64,000 bases of DNA from Diogma glabrata (lineage: Eukaryota; Arthropoda; Insecta; Diptera; Cylindrotomidae), in the NCBI GenBank assembly GCA_963693315.1, contig OY856187.1, forward strand, positions 376,970,599 through 377,034,598, in the 5' to 3' direction. Under the pieces are notes generated by a model, which was not told where the DNA came from, searched no databases, and saw only the letters and a list, made by a program, of their open reading frames with translations. Positions 47,056-60,400 of this stretch are shown here, piece by piece (within the stretch, counting starts at the first letter, position 1; every line of letters begins with the position of its first letter). The translations under genes and the position numbers were made by a program.

Positions 47056-50000
47056 AAAAAAATCTCTTAGTTTATAACGCTTTTTTATAATTTTCCTTCA
47101 GAACAAAAAAAACTGATTCCTGACAGTCATATGCACAACGAATTTTATCTTTAAAACTAAAAATAATGCTAGTCCTACACTTTCACAAGTTGTTAGATAT
47201 AAAACAAGCTTCAATTTAGTTAAAAAAAAAATGTGTAGCGCCATCTTTTCTTCAATTACACCATTTTTTTCTTATGTTACACCGTTAAAAATTATTTCAA
47301 AAAATTAACAGTGTACATTTTTGAAAACTTTGTTCTAATACCTATTCAACGACATATAATTTATGAAAATCGATTGAGTAGTTTTTCTACAACCGCTCTT
47401 CAAAATGCACTCACATCACAAAATAACAAAAAATTGAGGGGCACCCTGTGAAAACCCCTGGTCGAAAAAAAAAATTCTAAGAAAACTAGTATTTTTTATT
47501 TATGAAAGACTATCTATAAACAAAAAATAATCAAAATTAAAAGGGGTCAAGTCCAAATTTTCCAAAAATTTGCTGAGCTTGCGTGAAATTGCTCATAACC
47601 ACCATATGGAAAAAACTGCATACAAAAGAGGTTTACATAGCAAGGAATAAAAACGAAATATTTGATAAATTTAAATCATTTCATTGCTGAGGAAGTGTTG
47701 CTGACGCAATTTTCACAACTATGGTCCAAAAATCCGAAAGATTTCAACACCTGGTTCAATAGTGAAAAAAAACAGAATAAATTGCATCGCTGCTCAATTA
47801 CAAATTAATGTATGGAAAGCTGGATTTCCTACTTTAGAGCGAAAAAGGACTACCACCACCTAACAAGCATTCTATCTTCATTTAAAACACTAAACAGTCT
47901 CCCCGGAACTCGTTTCCCTACCTTCATAGTTTCTTTAAAACTTTTTTCAAATGATTTCGCATGGATTTCAAGGCTATTTGAAGAAATTTCCTTGCCTTTG
48001 ACGAAGCTATGATTTGAATCTTCTAAAATAAGATTTTTATAAAACTTCCTGAAAGGTTTGGCCTTCAGAAATGTAAACAAAATTCATATATCATTATTTA
48101 TAAAACTTTGCCAAATAATCTTTAAATTTTCGCCATTCCACTCTTGTTGATTCTATAAATTGACTTGATTTGTTTGACTATTTCTAATAAGGAATTATAA
48201 TAATAAAGAATAATAAAGAATAATATTTTATATTGTGCAAAATATGTCTAAATAATACATTAAACAAAAACCTTCGGGGACACAATGCTTTTCTGACAAA
48301 AACGAAATAGCTGTCACATATTCAATTTCGATGGAGGTTCTATAGTTGATATAATAGAAGCACTTATAGTTTCCGTCAGTTTAACATATTTAATTTTCGC
48401 AAAACAGTCTTGGTGTTGGTAAAACTTCTAAAGTCTTGATATTTAAAAAACTTTTAGACTAGACAGCTGTGCTTTTATAAGATTTTTAAACAGTTACAAT
48501 ACAACCGAAACTACTTCAATTCTAATGACAGTTATAACTTCTATAACCGTTTTTTGGAAGCTTTATCTAGAGTTGTGTAGATAAGTTTCAGTAAGGCTTC
48601 TAATATTAAATATAGACGTATTTTAGAGGCTTTCACTCCAGTGGTGGAGAGAGCTTCTCTGTGGAAGTTCTATTGAAACCTTATTAAAAGTAAAATTTAA
48701 CTAGCTACCACTTAGAAGTTTCAATAAAGCTTTGTTGAACCTGAAGCTGGTATAACTCAAAATTGAGAAGTTAGTTTGCAAGTTGGGCTGTTTGGTCGAA
48801 AATGCGCAAAGGCTATAAAATAATTCAACTTAGAATGTAGACGAAACCAGCCTGTTTTAATTTTAAATCTATAAGGAAAAAAGTTAATGAAAAATGTCTT
48901 AGGTGGATATCAATGTTGGTGAGGGCAAATTTAATTCCAGTGGCAAAAAATTTCCCTTAGCATAAGTTGATATCACAATCATAGACCAAACATCTAATAA
49001 ATCCAATTACACAATTAAGGTTATGGTGTAGTATAATATGTCGCCATTAAAATGCATCTAAATCTACATCATTTCGATTAAGTTATATTTTTCGAATTAA
49101 TTTTTATTTATTCCATTTATTCTTCTTTCAAATTTATTACGCTATTTTCAAACCAATTCCCTTCCACGTTTCTATTATTACACAAATAAATGAGATTTTT
49201 AACGGAAAAAGGGAATTGTGCGTTACGTTTTAATATAACTAATAAAAGAATAGAAATAATAAATCACGTTAAGGGAATAAAATATAGTAGATGTAATAAA
49301 TTATAGTTAACACAAAAGTAGTTTTAGAATTCATTCAGAACAAAGATTTATTCTTTCAATAAAGAAGTTAACTGGTTTGTTTTAAGAATCAACTGATAAC
49401 AACTATCTGCATGATTACTATACGAGCATGAAATATTTTTATCTTGCTTTAACTTAGGTTTCGATTACTTAACCAACCAACCATTCATTCATGGAATATA
49501 AAATAACAACATATAATTATTTCGTTTATTCATATTATGATTCTATGTTTATAGTTTTGTCACATTAATGTTTAAGAAAAGTAATAGTTCAAGGGTCGTT
49601 TGTTGACACTTGAGTATTTTATATATTTTATTTTATTGAAACTGATATCTTTTGAATTTAAATTTAGAGAAAAGAAAACTATTTTTTTGTTTGTTAATGT
49701 ACAGAAAAGCAATTTATTTTGATTTTAAGGAAAATAAATTATTTATTGAAATTTTAGTATCTAGTTTTTATTTACATTAAATCTTATGATGATAGAAATA
49801 AGAGATAAAAAAATAATTTGTATGGTTGAACTGGAAATAAAAATGTGATCTTACAATGTGTTAAAAAATATTTTTTAGAGACGAAATGTCATTTGATCGT
49901 GTCACCAAAATTGTCTATTATGTAACAAAAATTCTAAATTGAAATTATATATCAGATAACCATCAGACTTTTATTATAGTATATTAATCAATATTAACAG

Positions 50001-50654
50001 AATTATTCCCTTTAGTTCTCATTCTAATTCTCTTTTAGAATCATTTTCAATCAATTTAAAAACAGATAAAAAAAAAACTAACAAGGAATCTTTCATAAGT
50101 AGTTGCGTGTTAAAAAATCATAACGAACCCAAATATTGCTCAAACTTTGAATTGTTTTTCATAGGAAATTGAATTAATATGGTAAGGATATACATTTAAT
50201 TTTAATTATCAATTTTTGATGAAAAAATAATTATAGGTTGTCATGTCAAAAAAGTGTTTATTTTAAGTATGATTATGTTGATAGGTCTGAATGGATATTC
50301 CCAAAAAAAAAAGTTTATCGGAAATTTTTTAATTAAAAATAAATAATGATATTGTTAATAACTAATAAACTTATGATGTATGTTAAGTATTGTGAAATTA
50401 TATGAGGGATACTAGCAGAATCGACCAAAAAATTTTAAAACGGTTGAAAAGTTTTGTAAAAAGTCAATGTAAACACAAATCTATTAAATCGAAATATCTT
50501 CAGATATCGAAAAGTGACATTTGAGTGAGCAACGTGGAAAGTGAAAAGTGAGCACCAAATTCTCTGTTTACACTAGTACGTTGATATCTAAAGTTCAAAA
50601 TATTACGCAAAATTTCACGTTATTGGCTATGAACAGCGTGAACGCCATGCAGTT
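47056..50654. other. non-genic stretch
   Basis: No gene recognised. From about 47690 to 48080 both strands carry open frames of moderate complexity (minus strand SFVKGKEISSNSLEIHAKSF, plus strand FRAKKDYHHLTSILSSF) without any known motif; possibly old repeat. Words such as AAGCTTC/CTTCTAA repeat loosely across 48350-48760. Remaining DNA is AT-rich. Confidence 0.5.
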
Positions 50655-51530
50655 CCTCTCTTCCTCTTTTTCTTCTTTCCAACTCCTTTTCATGTTCTCT
50701 TTTTCTCACCATTGTCTCTTTTCATCTTCTTTTCTTTTTTTTTCTTTCTTTTTTTCGCTCTTTCTCTCTTTTTCTTTTCGTCGCTTCCTCTCTTTCTATC
50801 TTCCTTTCTTCTTCTCTTTCTCTCTTCCTTTCTTCCTTTCTTCCTCTCTTCCTCTCTTCCGCTCTTCCTCTCTTTCTCTCTTCTTTCTTCTTCTCATCTT
50901 CTCTTTTTTCTCTTCTTTTCTTCTTCTCTTCTCTTCTTCTGTTTCCGCTCTTCCTGTCTTCCTCTCTTTTTTTCTACTTCTCTTCCTCTGTTCTTTTATT
51001 CCTCTCTTCCTCTCTTCATCTTTTCCTCTTTTCCTTTCTTCCTCTCATCCTCACTTCTTCTCTTAATCTTTTCTTCTTTTCCACTTTTTCTCGCTTTCTT
51101 TCGTCCTTTCGTTTTCTCTTTCTCTCTTCTACTCTACCTCTCTACCTCTTTTCCGCTCTTCCTCTCTTCCTCTGTTCTGCTATTCCTATCTTCCTCTATT
51201 CCTCCCTTCCTCTCTTGTCCTCTTTCTCTTTTCCTTTCTATTTCTCTTCCTCTCTTCCGCTTTTCTCTTCTTCTTCCCCTTTTCTCTTTTCTCTTCTCCT
51301 TCTTCGACTTCATCTCTTCCTCTTTTCCTTTCTTCCTCTCATCCTCCCTTCCTCTCTTAATCTTTTCCTCGCCTTCTTTTGCCCTTTTGTCTTCTCTTCC
51401 TCTATTCCTTTTTTCCTCTTTTACTCTTTTCTTCTTTTCTTCTTTTCCTTTTTTCTTCCTTTCATCTTTTCCTCCTTTACTCTTTTCCACCCTTTCTCTC
51501 TTTCTTTCTATCTCTCTTTCTTAATTCTTC
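50655..51530. repeat. ~875-bp polypyrimidine tract (TCTTCC-type)
   Basis: The plus strand is almost only C and T, in TTCCTC, TCTTTC and CTCTTCC words; A and G appear only rarely. The long Ser/Leu/Phe-rich plus frames and the Glu/Lys/Arg-rich minus frame across it are composition artefacts. Such homopurine-homopyrimidine DNA can form triplex (H-DNA). Confidence 0.95.
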
Positions 51531-52082
51531 TACAAATTGTTGCATTTACTTCACTTTCACGGAAAGTTTGCATTTCTAATTTACACTAGCAGTTTGTAAA
51601 CGAAGATAAATATGAATTCAAGTCAGAAACGAATTTAAGCAAATGATTATCCTCTGCAATCAAAGCTAATTTTTTTAAAAAAGTATGTTCAGTCTATCAA
51701 ACGTTTTCAAAATATGAATATATGAGTGCGACTGCACAGCAATCTCGCACATTCAAGCTTTTTAGACCTTTAGCCAACTAAACAGCAAAAATGTTCAATC
51801 ATGTTGAGGTCACCAATATATCTTATTCCTATATCATCGTTTTATTGAACGAACCTTTTACAAGTTTAAAACAATCCGTTGCGTGACTTATTCGTTCGCT
51901 TTGTAAAGTTCTTTGAAGAACAACTAATTCCTAAAACAAAACAAAGAGGAACATTTAATAAAACTTATAAATCTAGATGAACTTCCCTTCGAAATTCTAC
52001 AAAACTTATAAGATTTATGTCGTAGATGGTTTAAGTTAAGTAGAGTTTAAATTAAGGAAACCAATTAAAAACGTTGACCCTG
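51531..52082. other. non-genic spacer
   Basis: No gene recognised. TTTACACTAG at about 50570 and AATTTACACTAGC at about 51580 flank the pyrimidine tract but are too short to call a repeat. Confidence 0.4.
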
Positions 52083-52946
52083 TGCAATGCTAGAGTCGAA
52101 GCTCTGAAAAATGCATTGACATCTGCACCGGTGCTACGAAATGCAGACTTTAGTCTTCCGTTCTTCATACAATGCTACGGTAGCTCATGTGGGATTGAAA
52201 GCATACTTTTCCAAAAATCTGAACAGGAATAGCCTAATTTTCCACACAAACTCGGCTCAGCGAAAATACAGTATAGCCGAGCAAGAATGCTTAGCTGCTG
52301 TTATGAGTGAGATTAGACTGAATCTTTAAAGGTACTGTTTTACGTGATCTTTCTGGTAGACTTGCGAGGTGGATCCTTAAGCTCCAATGTTTCAAATTCA
52401 ACATCGAATATTGTAAGGGTTTTTTACGGAGTTATGAGTTGAAAACATTTTCGAAAACACCAAACAAATGCCAAGATGATGAACATATTAGTCCTTTACA
52501 CATGGATGGACCTTTACATGGACCTCTATGGCAAGTCATCAATCAATCAATACATCGATAACTACACAAATTTTGTGTTGTTAGAACCTTTGAGAAAGTG
52601 CAACTGCTGCCGGGGTTGTTTCTTTATTCATAAAGAAAGTATTCAGGGTATTTGGTGCACCAGAGTTTTTTAAATCAGATAATGGTTCCCAATTTCAATC
52701 AAAGTAGCTTTCTGAACTATTACAGAACTTTGTAGTTATCCACCAATTTACGACTAAATACTCACTACAGTCCAATTCATCGGAACAAGTTAATAGGGTG
52801 CAAAGTAATTCTGCCGCTGGGTTTTCGGCACAAGTTTAGGAAAACAAATTTTCTACGCAGAATAGGTAACGTGGCCCATGAATTAACTGATGGAAAAGCG
52901 AGGATAATCGGCATTTATCATGCAAAAGATATTCGATGAATCATTT
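52083..52946 (+). pseudogene. decayed third Gypsy pol: RNase H, integrase core, C-terminus
   Basis: Broken frames read as a Gypsy pol. RNase H: EALKNALTSAPVL, SLPFFIQCYGSS, AQRKYSIAEQECLAAVM (frame at 52141-52329), then DLSGRLARWILKLQCF and NIEYCKG. After a gap the integrase core: YIDNYTNFVLLEPLRK near 52550, FFKSDNGSQFQSK near 52670 (with the second catalytic Asp), QVNRVQSN near 52795. The end reads HELTDGKA, IIGIYHAKDIR and a stop at about 52946. Frameshifts and a loss between RNase H and integrase make it dead. The AKDI ending resembles that of the 2095-3208 copy, so these two may be related. Confidence 0.8.
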
Positions 52947-55150
52947 TTAGGGGAATACATGTAATACCATAATTTTTGCTGGAAACAAATAAATTTTTTA
53001 CATTTTAATTTAATGGTTTTTTAAATTTTCGACTCTTATACCCGGCATGAGACATTTCCTGGGAAATTGGTCTGTCCCACGATTTGTAACAATTAGATTA
53101 GCATAACTATATATGACCATTTGCCATACATAAAAGAGTTAATTAAATTTGTTTTTAAAACAACTTAAACAAGTCTATTGAACTTGTTTTGAATAGGAAT
53201 AGAAAAAAAAACTGACAAACAATTTGTCAGTTTGTTTGATTGATAAAAGAAGATAAGGTAGATGAAATGAATTATACATAACGGATTTTAACTAATTATC
53301 AATTTTTGAAAAAGTGGGAGTTTTTTGAAATGTTAGGGACAGAACGCTTTTGGCTTTGAACGAATAAATTTTTTTTCGCTATTGTTACGTACGAAGCAGT
53401 TGTACAACTTCCTTAGTGGGTGCAATGATCAACGAAAAATTTCCGAGAAAAAACTTATCGTTTTGTTGTGGTTTAAAACGGTCCCTTTTGAACTATAAAT
53501 ACCAGCCGATAGAGGTCCTCTATCTCTTAGTATATTATTTTCTCATCCATTAATCTTATTGGATTGATTGTTTTGCTTTGACGTCTGACTTTTTGTATTG
53601 TCGTGTGTTGTGGATTTTCGGAAAAATAAAAGAAAACAAAATATAAAGATCCAGCTGGCAGAAAAACAATCCACGGTGGCTGGTGAATTTTACATATCAA
53701 CAAGGCGGGTGGAAATAAACCACGCTTAAGGTATTAATATCAAAGGCAAACACACATAAATAAATCAACCGGTGCGGAGGTTGACCTTGGCGAACAAGAC
53801 GATCATATTTTTTTGTTTGGATATAAATGTGGAAGCATTCCGGTGGCTACTTGAGGGAACGTTATCATCTTTTTACCGTTAACCGTTTAATCGTTTTATA
53901 AAAGAAAAAAAGAAGTTTTAATAATCAGAAAAAACTGGTACTACAGCTGATTCAGTTTATTCTATTTGTTTACGTGTGAGTTTATCCCAAATGGGTTTTG
54001 TTTGCCTCTTGCAAGTTTTTTGTTGGATATTCTTTGGATAATTTAGAGCTCTGAGGTGGAGTAGAGTCGGCTAAGCCGGGATTAACGTTAGCACCGTTCT
54101 GAGCAAGAAACAAACGTTCAAACTCTATTAAGCTATATGTTTCGGAATGGATTTTTGTTTTCCTGTGTTTTTTTTCTCTTTTAATTAGTAATAGACTGAT
54201 TGCAGTTTTCTTATTTATTTAATATTAGTGTAATTTAGTGTAACAAGAAAAAAGTAAATAAAAAAAAAGAAAAAAAAATTAACTAAATAGAATAGAATAG
54301 AAAGAAAAGTAAACTAAATATTAATCTTATATTTAATCTCGATAATTAGAAAAATTGTACTTATTTTTATTTATATTTTATATTTTATATTTTCTTTGGC
54401 TCAAATAAGTAAGACTTTTAAAACAAAAGTGGAGATGTTTTCATTTTTGTATGTTTGTGTTGTGTGGAACCTATGCCGCGAAATGAAGGGTTGTTGAACT
54501 CTGAGGAAAATATATATAGTTATATATATAACATAAAAAGAAATATAATGAAATTAAAAGATAAAGAAAATAATTGTAAATGTTTGTTTTGTTCCACTGG
54601 ACTTTATAAAACAAAAGAAACTCCGGTGTTTGGCTTGGTTTCTGGAAAATCGACAGCCTCCACTACAATTGCTATTTATTCGGCAGCGCAACTTATGAGC
54701 TATAAACGTCAAGAAAAATTATAAATAATCAGCGTGTTCTTAAGGAATCGAGTATCGGTCTAAATCGAGAGTTAGCTATAACGGAATAACAATAATTTTC
54801 TGGCTAATGGTGTTGAGAATTGGGTTTGAGTTGATTGTTAAGGGGAATTGGACCTGGCTACATTTTATTTTTGGAGTTACATCATGGTTGTATGACCAGT
54901 GGAAATCTACTATTGCTGACCGGACGAAATCTACTATTGCTAACACTGCCAAGTGAATTGAGTAGCTCAACTAATCGAATTCGCATCATCTGCATTCGTT
55001 TGGATACAGCCTGATTGTGGTACGATTTTTGTAACTAAGATGTTCCGATGATGGGGAGCTAAACTAAGGGGATAAAGGAAGGTGATCTATTTCAAACATG
55101 GGGTGAGCAAAATATTATTTTAGGACATAGATGTGAGTGTGGGTGGGAAT
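52947..55150. other. region downstream of the Gypsy remnant, no gene recognised
   Basis: A TGTAACAATTAG at about 53085 or a TGTTACGTACGAAGC at about 53386 could start a degenerate LTR. An 89-codon frame at 54455-54724 (NCKCLFCSTGLYKTKETPVF) has no recognised family. The DNA between is AT-rich with poly-A runs at 54240-54300. Confidence 0.35.
53494..53501 (+). promoter_or_regulatory. TATA-box-like sequence in a possible LTR
   Basis: TATAAATA, followed closely by CCAGCCGATAG in a locally GC-richer block that begins TGTTACGTACGAAGC at about 53386. The arrangement resembles the promoter part of an LTR. No partner LTR was found. Confidence 0.3.
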
Positions 55151-55200
55151 GTATATGTGTGTGTATGTGTGTGTATGTGTGTGTATGTGTGGGTATATGC
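55151..55200. repeat. GTGTGTAT microsatellite
   Basis: About 50 bp of GTGTGTAT-type units on the plus strand. The minus frame through it (HTHTYTHIHTH) is not a gene. Confidence 0.85.
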
Positions 55201-57428
55201 GTGAGTGTAAAATACTGTGGTGACGTGACGATTGCGGTTTTTTCGCGAATGGGGTCGCCAGAGTCTTCTCTCATCACTTTTTTATTTTTGATCTCCTATC
55301 AGCTTTCTAACCAATAAACGGGCATACAGATTATTTGTGCTGGAGCAGCAGGTATTCTTTGTTCGATCTCACAGACTGAAGTTAGTTTGGGGCTTAAAAA
55401 TCTCGCTAGGTGCGCGGTCTGCTAAACAACTTCGTTGATTTTTCAACGAAACCAGATCTCCATTACACTATATTAAAAATAAATTAAAATATAATTTTGT
55501 GTTTTTTAATAAAATAATTTCAATATGTGATGTGTCGAGGAGAGGCGTAATTGAACTCATAGATTGCAGATATTCGAAAATTTAATCTCAAGGTACACAA
55601 CTCCTCAAATGTTCCTGATTGTGTTTCCCTTATCAGGAATGCACAGTGTTCATAACACATGAGGTAGTAAGTCACTAGAAATTATGAATCTTTGTTGATG
55701 GAGGATAAATGTATCAGGATCAAAATTCATCACATATCACATATCACATATCAAAACATTTGACTCCTACAAAACTTTTTTTTTTTCATATTTGTATATG
55801 ACCATAATCGAGGGTTTTGATATTTTCATATCGAAAAATTGAATTTAATTTAAAATAATTGATGTAAATGTTGTAATTTTTCTATTAGTAAATAGGTGCG
55901 CTATTAACAGTTGGCAGAACAAAATAAAAGAATTGAATTAAGTGAAAAATAACCACATGTGTATGTAAAATGGAGATCAAATATAAGTTGAAGCTAACAT
56001 TTTCAGTGAATAAAAAAGAATGCAATAAAAGTAAATAATAAAAAAAATAGATTGCATTACTTCACACAATTTAAAATTGTGGTGAAGTAATTAATGTTTG
56101 AATTATCGTTGGAATTGAACTAAAAACGAGAACGGAATTTTTGTGATGAATCTTTTCATTTAATTAAATTCACACCTCAGTTTATTACCTGCTTCCTCAT
56201 CTAATTTTTTTTAAATAAGTAGGAGTGAGTAGGAAGTAGAATATGTGTCCCACAATAACATACCTTCTGCTGTGTTGGAAGCAAATTTTTTTTTCATTTT
56301 TGTTTAAATAATGGATAGCTAAAACCTAGATCTTATCATATGACATAGACCAATATTTCATGATAGGAGGAGGAAATACGAATAAAATAAGAGGTAAAAA
56401 GATACATTTTTTTTAAATTTGCAGGAATAAACTAGTGCCAGCTGGTGGCATATTCTTTGACTATGGGACGCACTGTCTCCTAAATGATTGACAGCCACAT
56501 ATAGGGATATTTAAGGTCTCACTTGAATTTATAGTTAGTTTTCAATTCGTTGCCAGTTTATTTAATTTGTGTTTATTGTATTCGTTTTTTTATTGAATAT
56601 TTTATCATCAATATATCGATTAATATTTTAGCAACTCGAGGTTTAGGATTAGAATTGATTTAGTTTAGTTGAGGTATTTTTCAGGTCTATGTCACTGTTT
56701 ATTTATCATGGTATTTACAAAAGTTTTACTACTTTCTCTAACAAATAGAATACAATGAATATGTTTCAACTAAAAATGATTTTATTTTTTTAATGAGCTA
56801 TCATTCCTCTAACCTCCAACATTGTTCTATGATTAATCGTCTGATTCATTACTTTCAGAGAATAAAATGTTGCTCTATCCAGAATTATTTTTTTACTTAA
56901 TAAACTATTTTCTTAAATTGCATATTTCATGATAACATTCTTGTTGTTATTGCTTTTATTTTAAATCTCATTATGTGTTAAACTTATGAAATGTTAGCTG
57001 TTTCTTGCTGTTCCACAATCCCACCACTATCACCATTGTTACGATTAATGTTTTAAATAAGAAAAATGTTATGCAAAACTTTGTTTTAGATGCATATCTT
57101 TAAAATTTCCCTTAGTGTGTTCAGCTTAATGTTATTGTTATATGCATGTTAAAAATCGTATTAAAATGTCTAAGAAAAATTTCAGTTATCCACATCAATT
57201 ATCGAAACCAAACGATTCAGCAATTCACACAAACTGTTACATGCAGCTCGTTTAATGGAAAATAAATTATTTTACCTCGTCGCCCACAAAAGACTATGTA
57301 TTTGTAATCATCGGCATTACTTTGATTTACGTATGACTTATAATCAAACTTTTTTTTTCATGGACATCAATCAGAATTAGCCAAACGTATATAAAATAAT
57401 TTCCGATATAACCAAAAATTTTTCTAAC
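55201..57428. other. mostly non-genic stretch with a small motif-rich island
   Basis: No gene recognised. CACATATCA repeats three times at 55728-55760. A GC-richer island at 56420-56520 is listed separately. Much of the rest is AT-rich with homopolymer runs. Confidence 0.5.
56420..56520. promoter_or_regulatory. candidate conserved non-coding or regulatory island
   Basis: About 100 bp of balanced composition in AT-rich DNA. It holds TGATTGACAG at 56485-56494, which equals the Exd/Hth (Pbx/Meis) composite site, and CCAGCTGG near 56438, an E-box palindrome. A pyrimidine-rich stretch with TTTGCAG just upstream also allows reading it as a plus-strand terminal exon with about 20 open codons (LVPAGGIFFDYGTHCLLND). 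Neither reading is proven. Confidence 0.25.
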
Positions 57429-57483
57429 CTGCAGCTCGTGCTTTTAATTTTGAAAAACTCATATTGTGCATACTCATCTTTAC
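57429..57483 (-). CDS. candidate 55-bp exon of an unidentified host gene
   Basis: On the minus strand a long T tract ending CGTTTTAG precedes a 55-nt segment ending GCTGCAG, followed by a GTTAGA donor. Two frames are open: one reads MSMHNMSFSKLKARAA from internal ATGs, the other KDEYAQYEFFKIKSTSC. If it is spliced to 23876-23923, both frames remain open. The internal ATG means it could also be a first coding exon. No family is recognised. The acceptor is strong and the donor moderate. Confidence 0.35.
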
Positions 57484-60400
57484 CTAAAACGAAAAAAAAA
57501 AAAACATTAAATTATTATTTTTTTGTAAATTTTATTAGGAAATTAACGTGAACAATGACATCGCATTTCAATCAAACAGATATTTCAACACCCATCGGTA
57601 CATCCTCATTTTTTGTCTATTTCCATTAAAAATCATTTCAAAGTCATCTCAATATGAAGAATAAAAAGCCAAGATATTTAGAACCAAATCAAACGAAAAA
57701 AATCTTTAAGTATAAATAACCGGAACAAAACATACAATTATGACCAACCAATATATAATATTATTTCTTTTTCTTATATCAAAGTAAAGTTTTTTTATCA
57801 TCATAATATTATTAATATTAAATTTAATAATAAAAACACAAAATCTTATAACATATGTTTCATAATCATAAAAATAATTTCTAAAATGACTTTGCAAGAA
57901 ATCTTAAATTTTATTTAATTTAAATTATTGTTTAAAGGCCAAACCTTTTTAAATCAAAATATGACGACGGCGATAAAGAAGAAATAGAAGGAAAAACAAA
58001 GATAAAGAACGAAACAAAAGAAAACACTAAAACGACTAAGAAAAGGTATTATAAAACTTAATCTGGAAGCATCAAAGCTTGAACATGTGATCTTTTGATT
58101 ATCTAAAATTAAAATCTATTATTTTGTTTTTTTGATTTTTATAAAAATATTAGAAATATTTCTTCTAATGTTGATTTGTAAATTGATTTTTTTTTTCTAT
58201 TTTAAAACTCAAGGTACAGGTACATAAGTATTTATAATTTGATTGATTTGTTTTGATTTTTGAAGAAGAATTCAAATTTAATGTTGAGTGTGAACTGTGT
58301 GAAGTGGTTTCGATAGGGTCAGCGTATATTCTTGATTGTTGGTTTCCAACCGTTACGATGAGAAATTATTTTAATAGCAAATATTGACAGATAAAGGTGT
58401 TTAAGTTACTGTTAAATTCTGGGGAATTTGTTATTTGTTCGAAATTAAATGCAAATAGTCGAAGTAGAAATCGATTGATCGTTTACATAAAACATCAACG
58501 GGGAAAATCAAGAAGAGAATATTTTGAATCAAAGTGGCATATGATACAACGGCAACGACCCGGCTAAAACATAACAGGGCATGGAACTTCCCCACGATGT
58601 GAAATTTTTTTTTATTTGTGAAATATTAATACGTATTTTATTTTGTTGACATGTTTTTGATTTTTTGTTATTTATGAAATAATTGTGTTTCATTAAATGC
58701 AATATAAAGAAAGAAAATTATTTTATAATCGCAACGTCTGGATTATTTTGTATTATCGTATGCTCCTGAGTCAGTTTTTACGACAACGGTGAATTAGCAA
58801 CCACGTTAAATCTATGACACGTCTTTGTCATTTTGTTGTACGGCGACCTTAAAAGTCGGGAATCATTCCATTTATATACAGTTTGAACAAAAAGGTTCTT
58901 CTAATTTCTGTTAGTATAACAGTGTGGAACTTTAATCATTAGCTTGTTTGCAACAACTCCCTGACAAGCGGTTTTATCTTAGTACCAATAGTGATGATAT
59001 TTCTAAAAACAATGAGATCAGTGTTATTCAAAACGGACTGAAAGTCTTTTAACTGAGAATAATATTTTTCAAAATGGAATAAAAGACTTAAAACTGGAAC
59101 AACTATTATATTCTCAATTTGAAATTTGCTTTTCTCAATTTGAAATTTATTACGCCACAACTTCAAGTTTACTATTCAAGTTTAAAAGCAAAATGATATA
59201 GAAGTAGATTAGTTCCAACATCGTAAGGATTAAAAATTAAAGTGAATTTTTTAGAAAAAAACCTCAAGAAGTCAAAAACGATTGCAAATATTGAATTTGA
59301 ATTACAATTCCAAAGAAATCTGAATTTGAATTTTATAGTTCAAAATTAGACCCTCACATAAAATGCCCGGAAGAGACATCTCAAAGTTCGGGACGTCCCC
59401 CGATTTGGAACATTTTTTTAATTTTTTTTTTATTTTTCAGTATCATTTTATCTCATGATTAAGATTTGTGTCCAAAAAACCTCATCTAAATTTTCTAAAG
59501 AGCAATTAATGCAAAATTTAGTTGTGAAGAAAATAACTACGAGCAAAAAAAAAAGATGAATTATTCCGTTGTTTTATCCGACTAGCTGTGTGCACTGTGT
59601 GAATTTAAATAATGGAACATTTACTTGAAAATGATATGGACCATGGATCCATTTAGTAAATAAGATTTTATAGCTAAATAGCTAGATTTTACAACTAAAA
59701 TTGAATTTTTTTTGAAAACTTCTTAATTTAAGAGCCCATCCCAGCATGTTTTGGCGCAACCCAAAAAATGTTTTTATTTCTTTTCTTTTTAAACCTAACC
59801 TAACAACATATTTAAAACTGTTACCCATTCCTTGAGCATATGTCTTTAAATCAAATAGAACTTAAACTTCGTAGCACTCTTACACTATATTATATATAAC
59901 CTAACCCCTTGAAACATATTTTTTTCCTACATTTTCTTAGCATTTTCTTTTATGCGATAAAACTTTTAAAAAAAAATCTATAAATATAGAAAAACAAGTG
60001 AGATTTTCATTTTAGATTTAGAAGATTGGTTTTCTTTTTGAGTTGTTAGAAAACAAAAAAAAAAGAAAAATGAAAAAAGAAATGTTTTATTTTTATTTTA
60101 TTTCTTTTTTGTTAAACGACGCTAAAAGATGAACTGATACTGATAAGAATAATTCCAAGGACTTGAAATTATAAAATGAAACAAAAAGTTAAAGAAAAAA
60201 AAATAGAATTTATGCTACAAAATAAACAGTTTTTCTTTTTCTTATAGTTGTAATATGGCAAAGAATTAAAAAGATATATTCTTGTTTTGTTTATCATTTT
60301 TATATTTTCTTAACTTACAAAATATATTTATAAGTATATATATAGCACAGTTGGAAACAACTAAACAAAAGAAGACTAAAATCTTCAAAATAATATTCGT

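Noticed and set aside
47812..48080. Host gene on either strand
   Set aside because: Both strands are open with moderate complexity, but no splice signals, domain or homologue could be recognised.
50548..51589. Long Ser/Leu/Phe-rich ORFs (up to 270 residues) and a Glu/Lys/Arg-rich minus ORF
   Set aside because: Pure composition effect of the pyrimidine tract: several overlapping frames are open at once and none has a domain.
55092..55277. His/Thr-rich minus-strand ORF
   Set aside because: Generated by the GTGTGTAT microsatellite.
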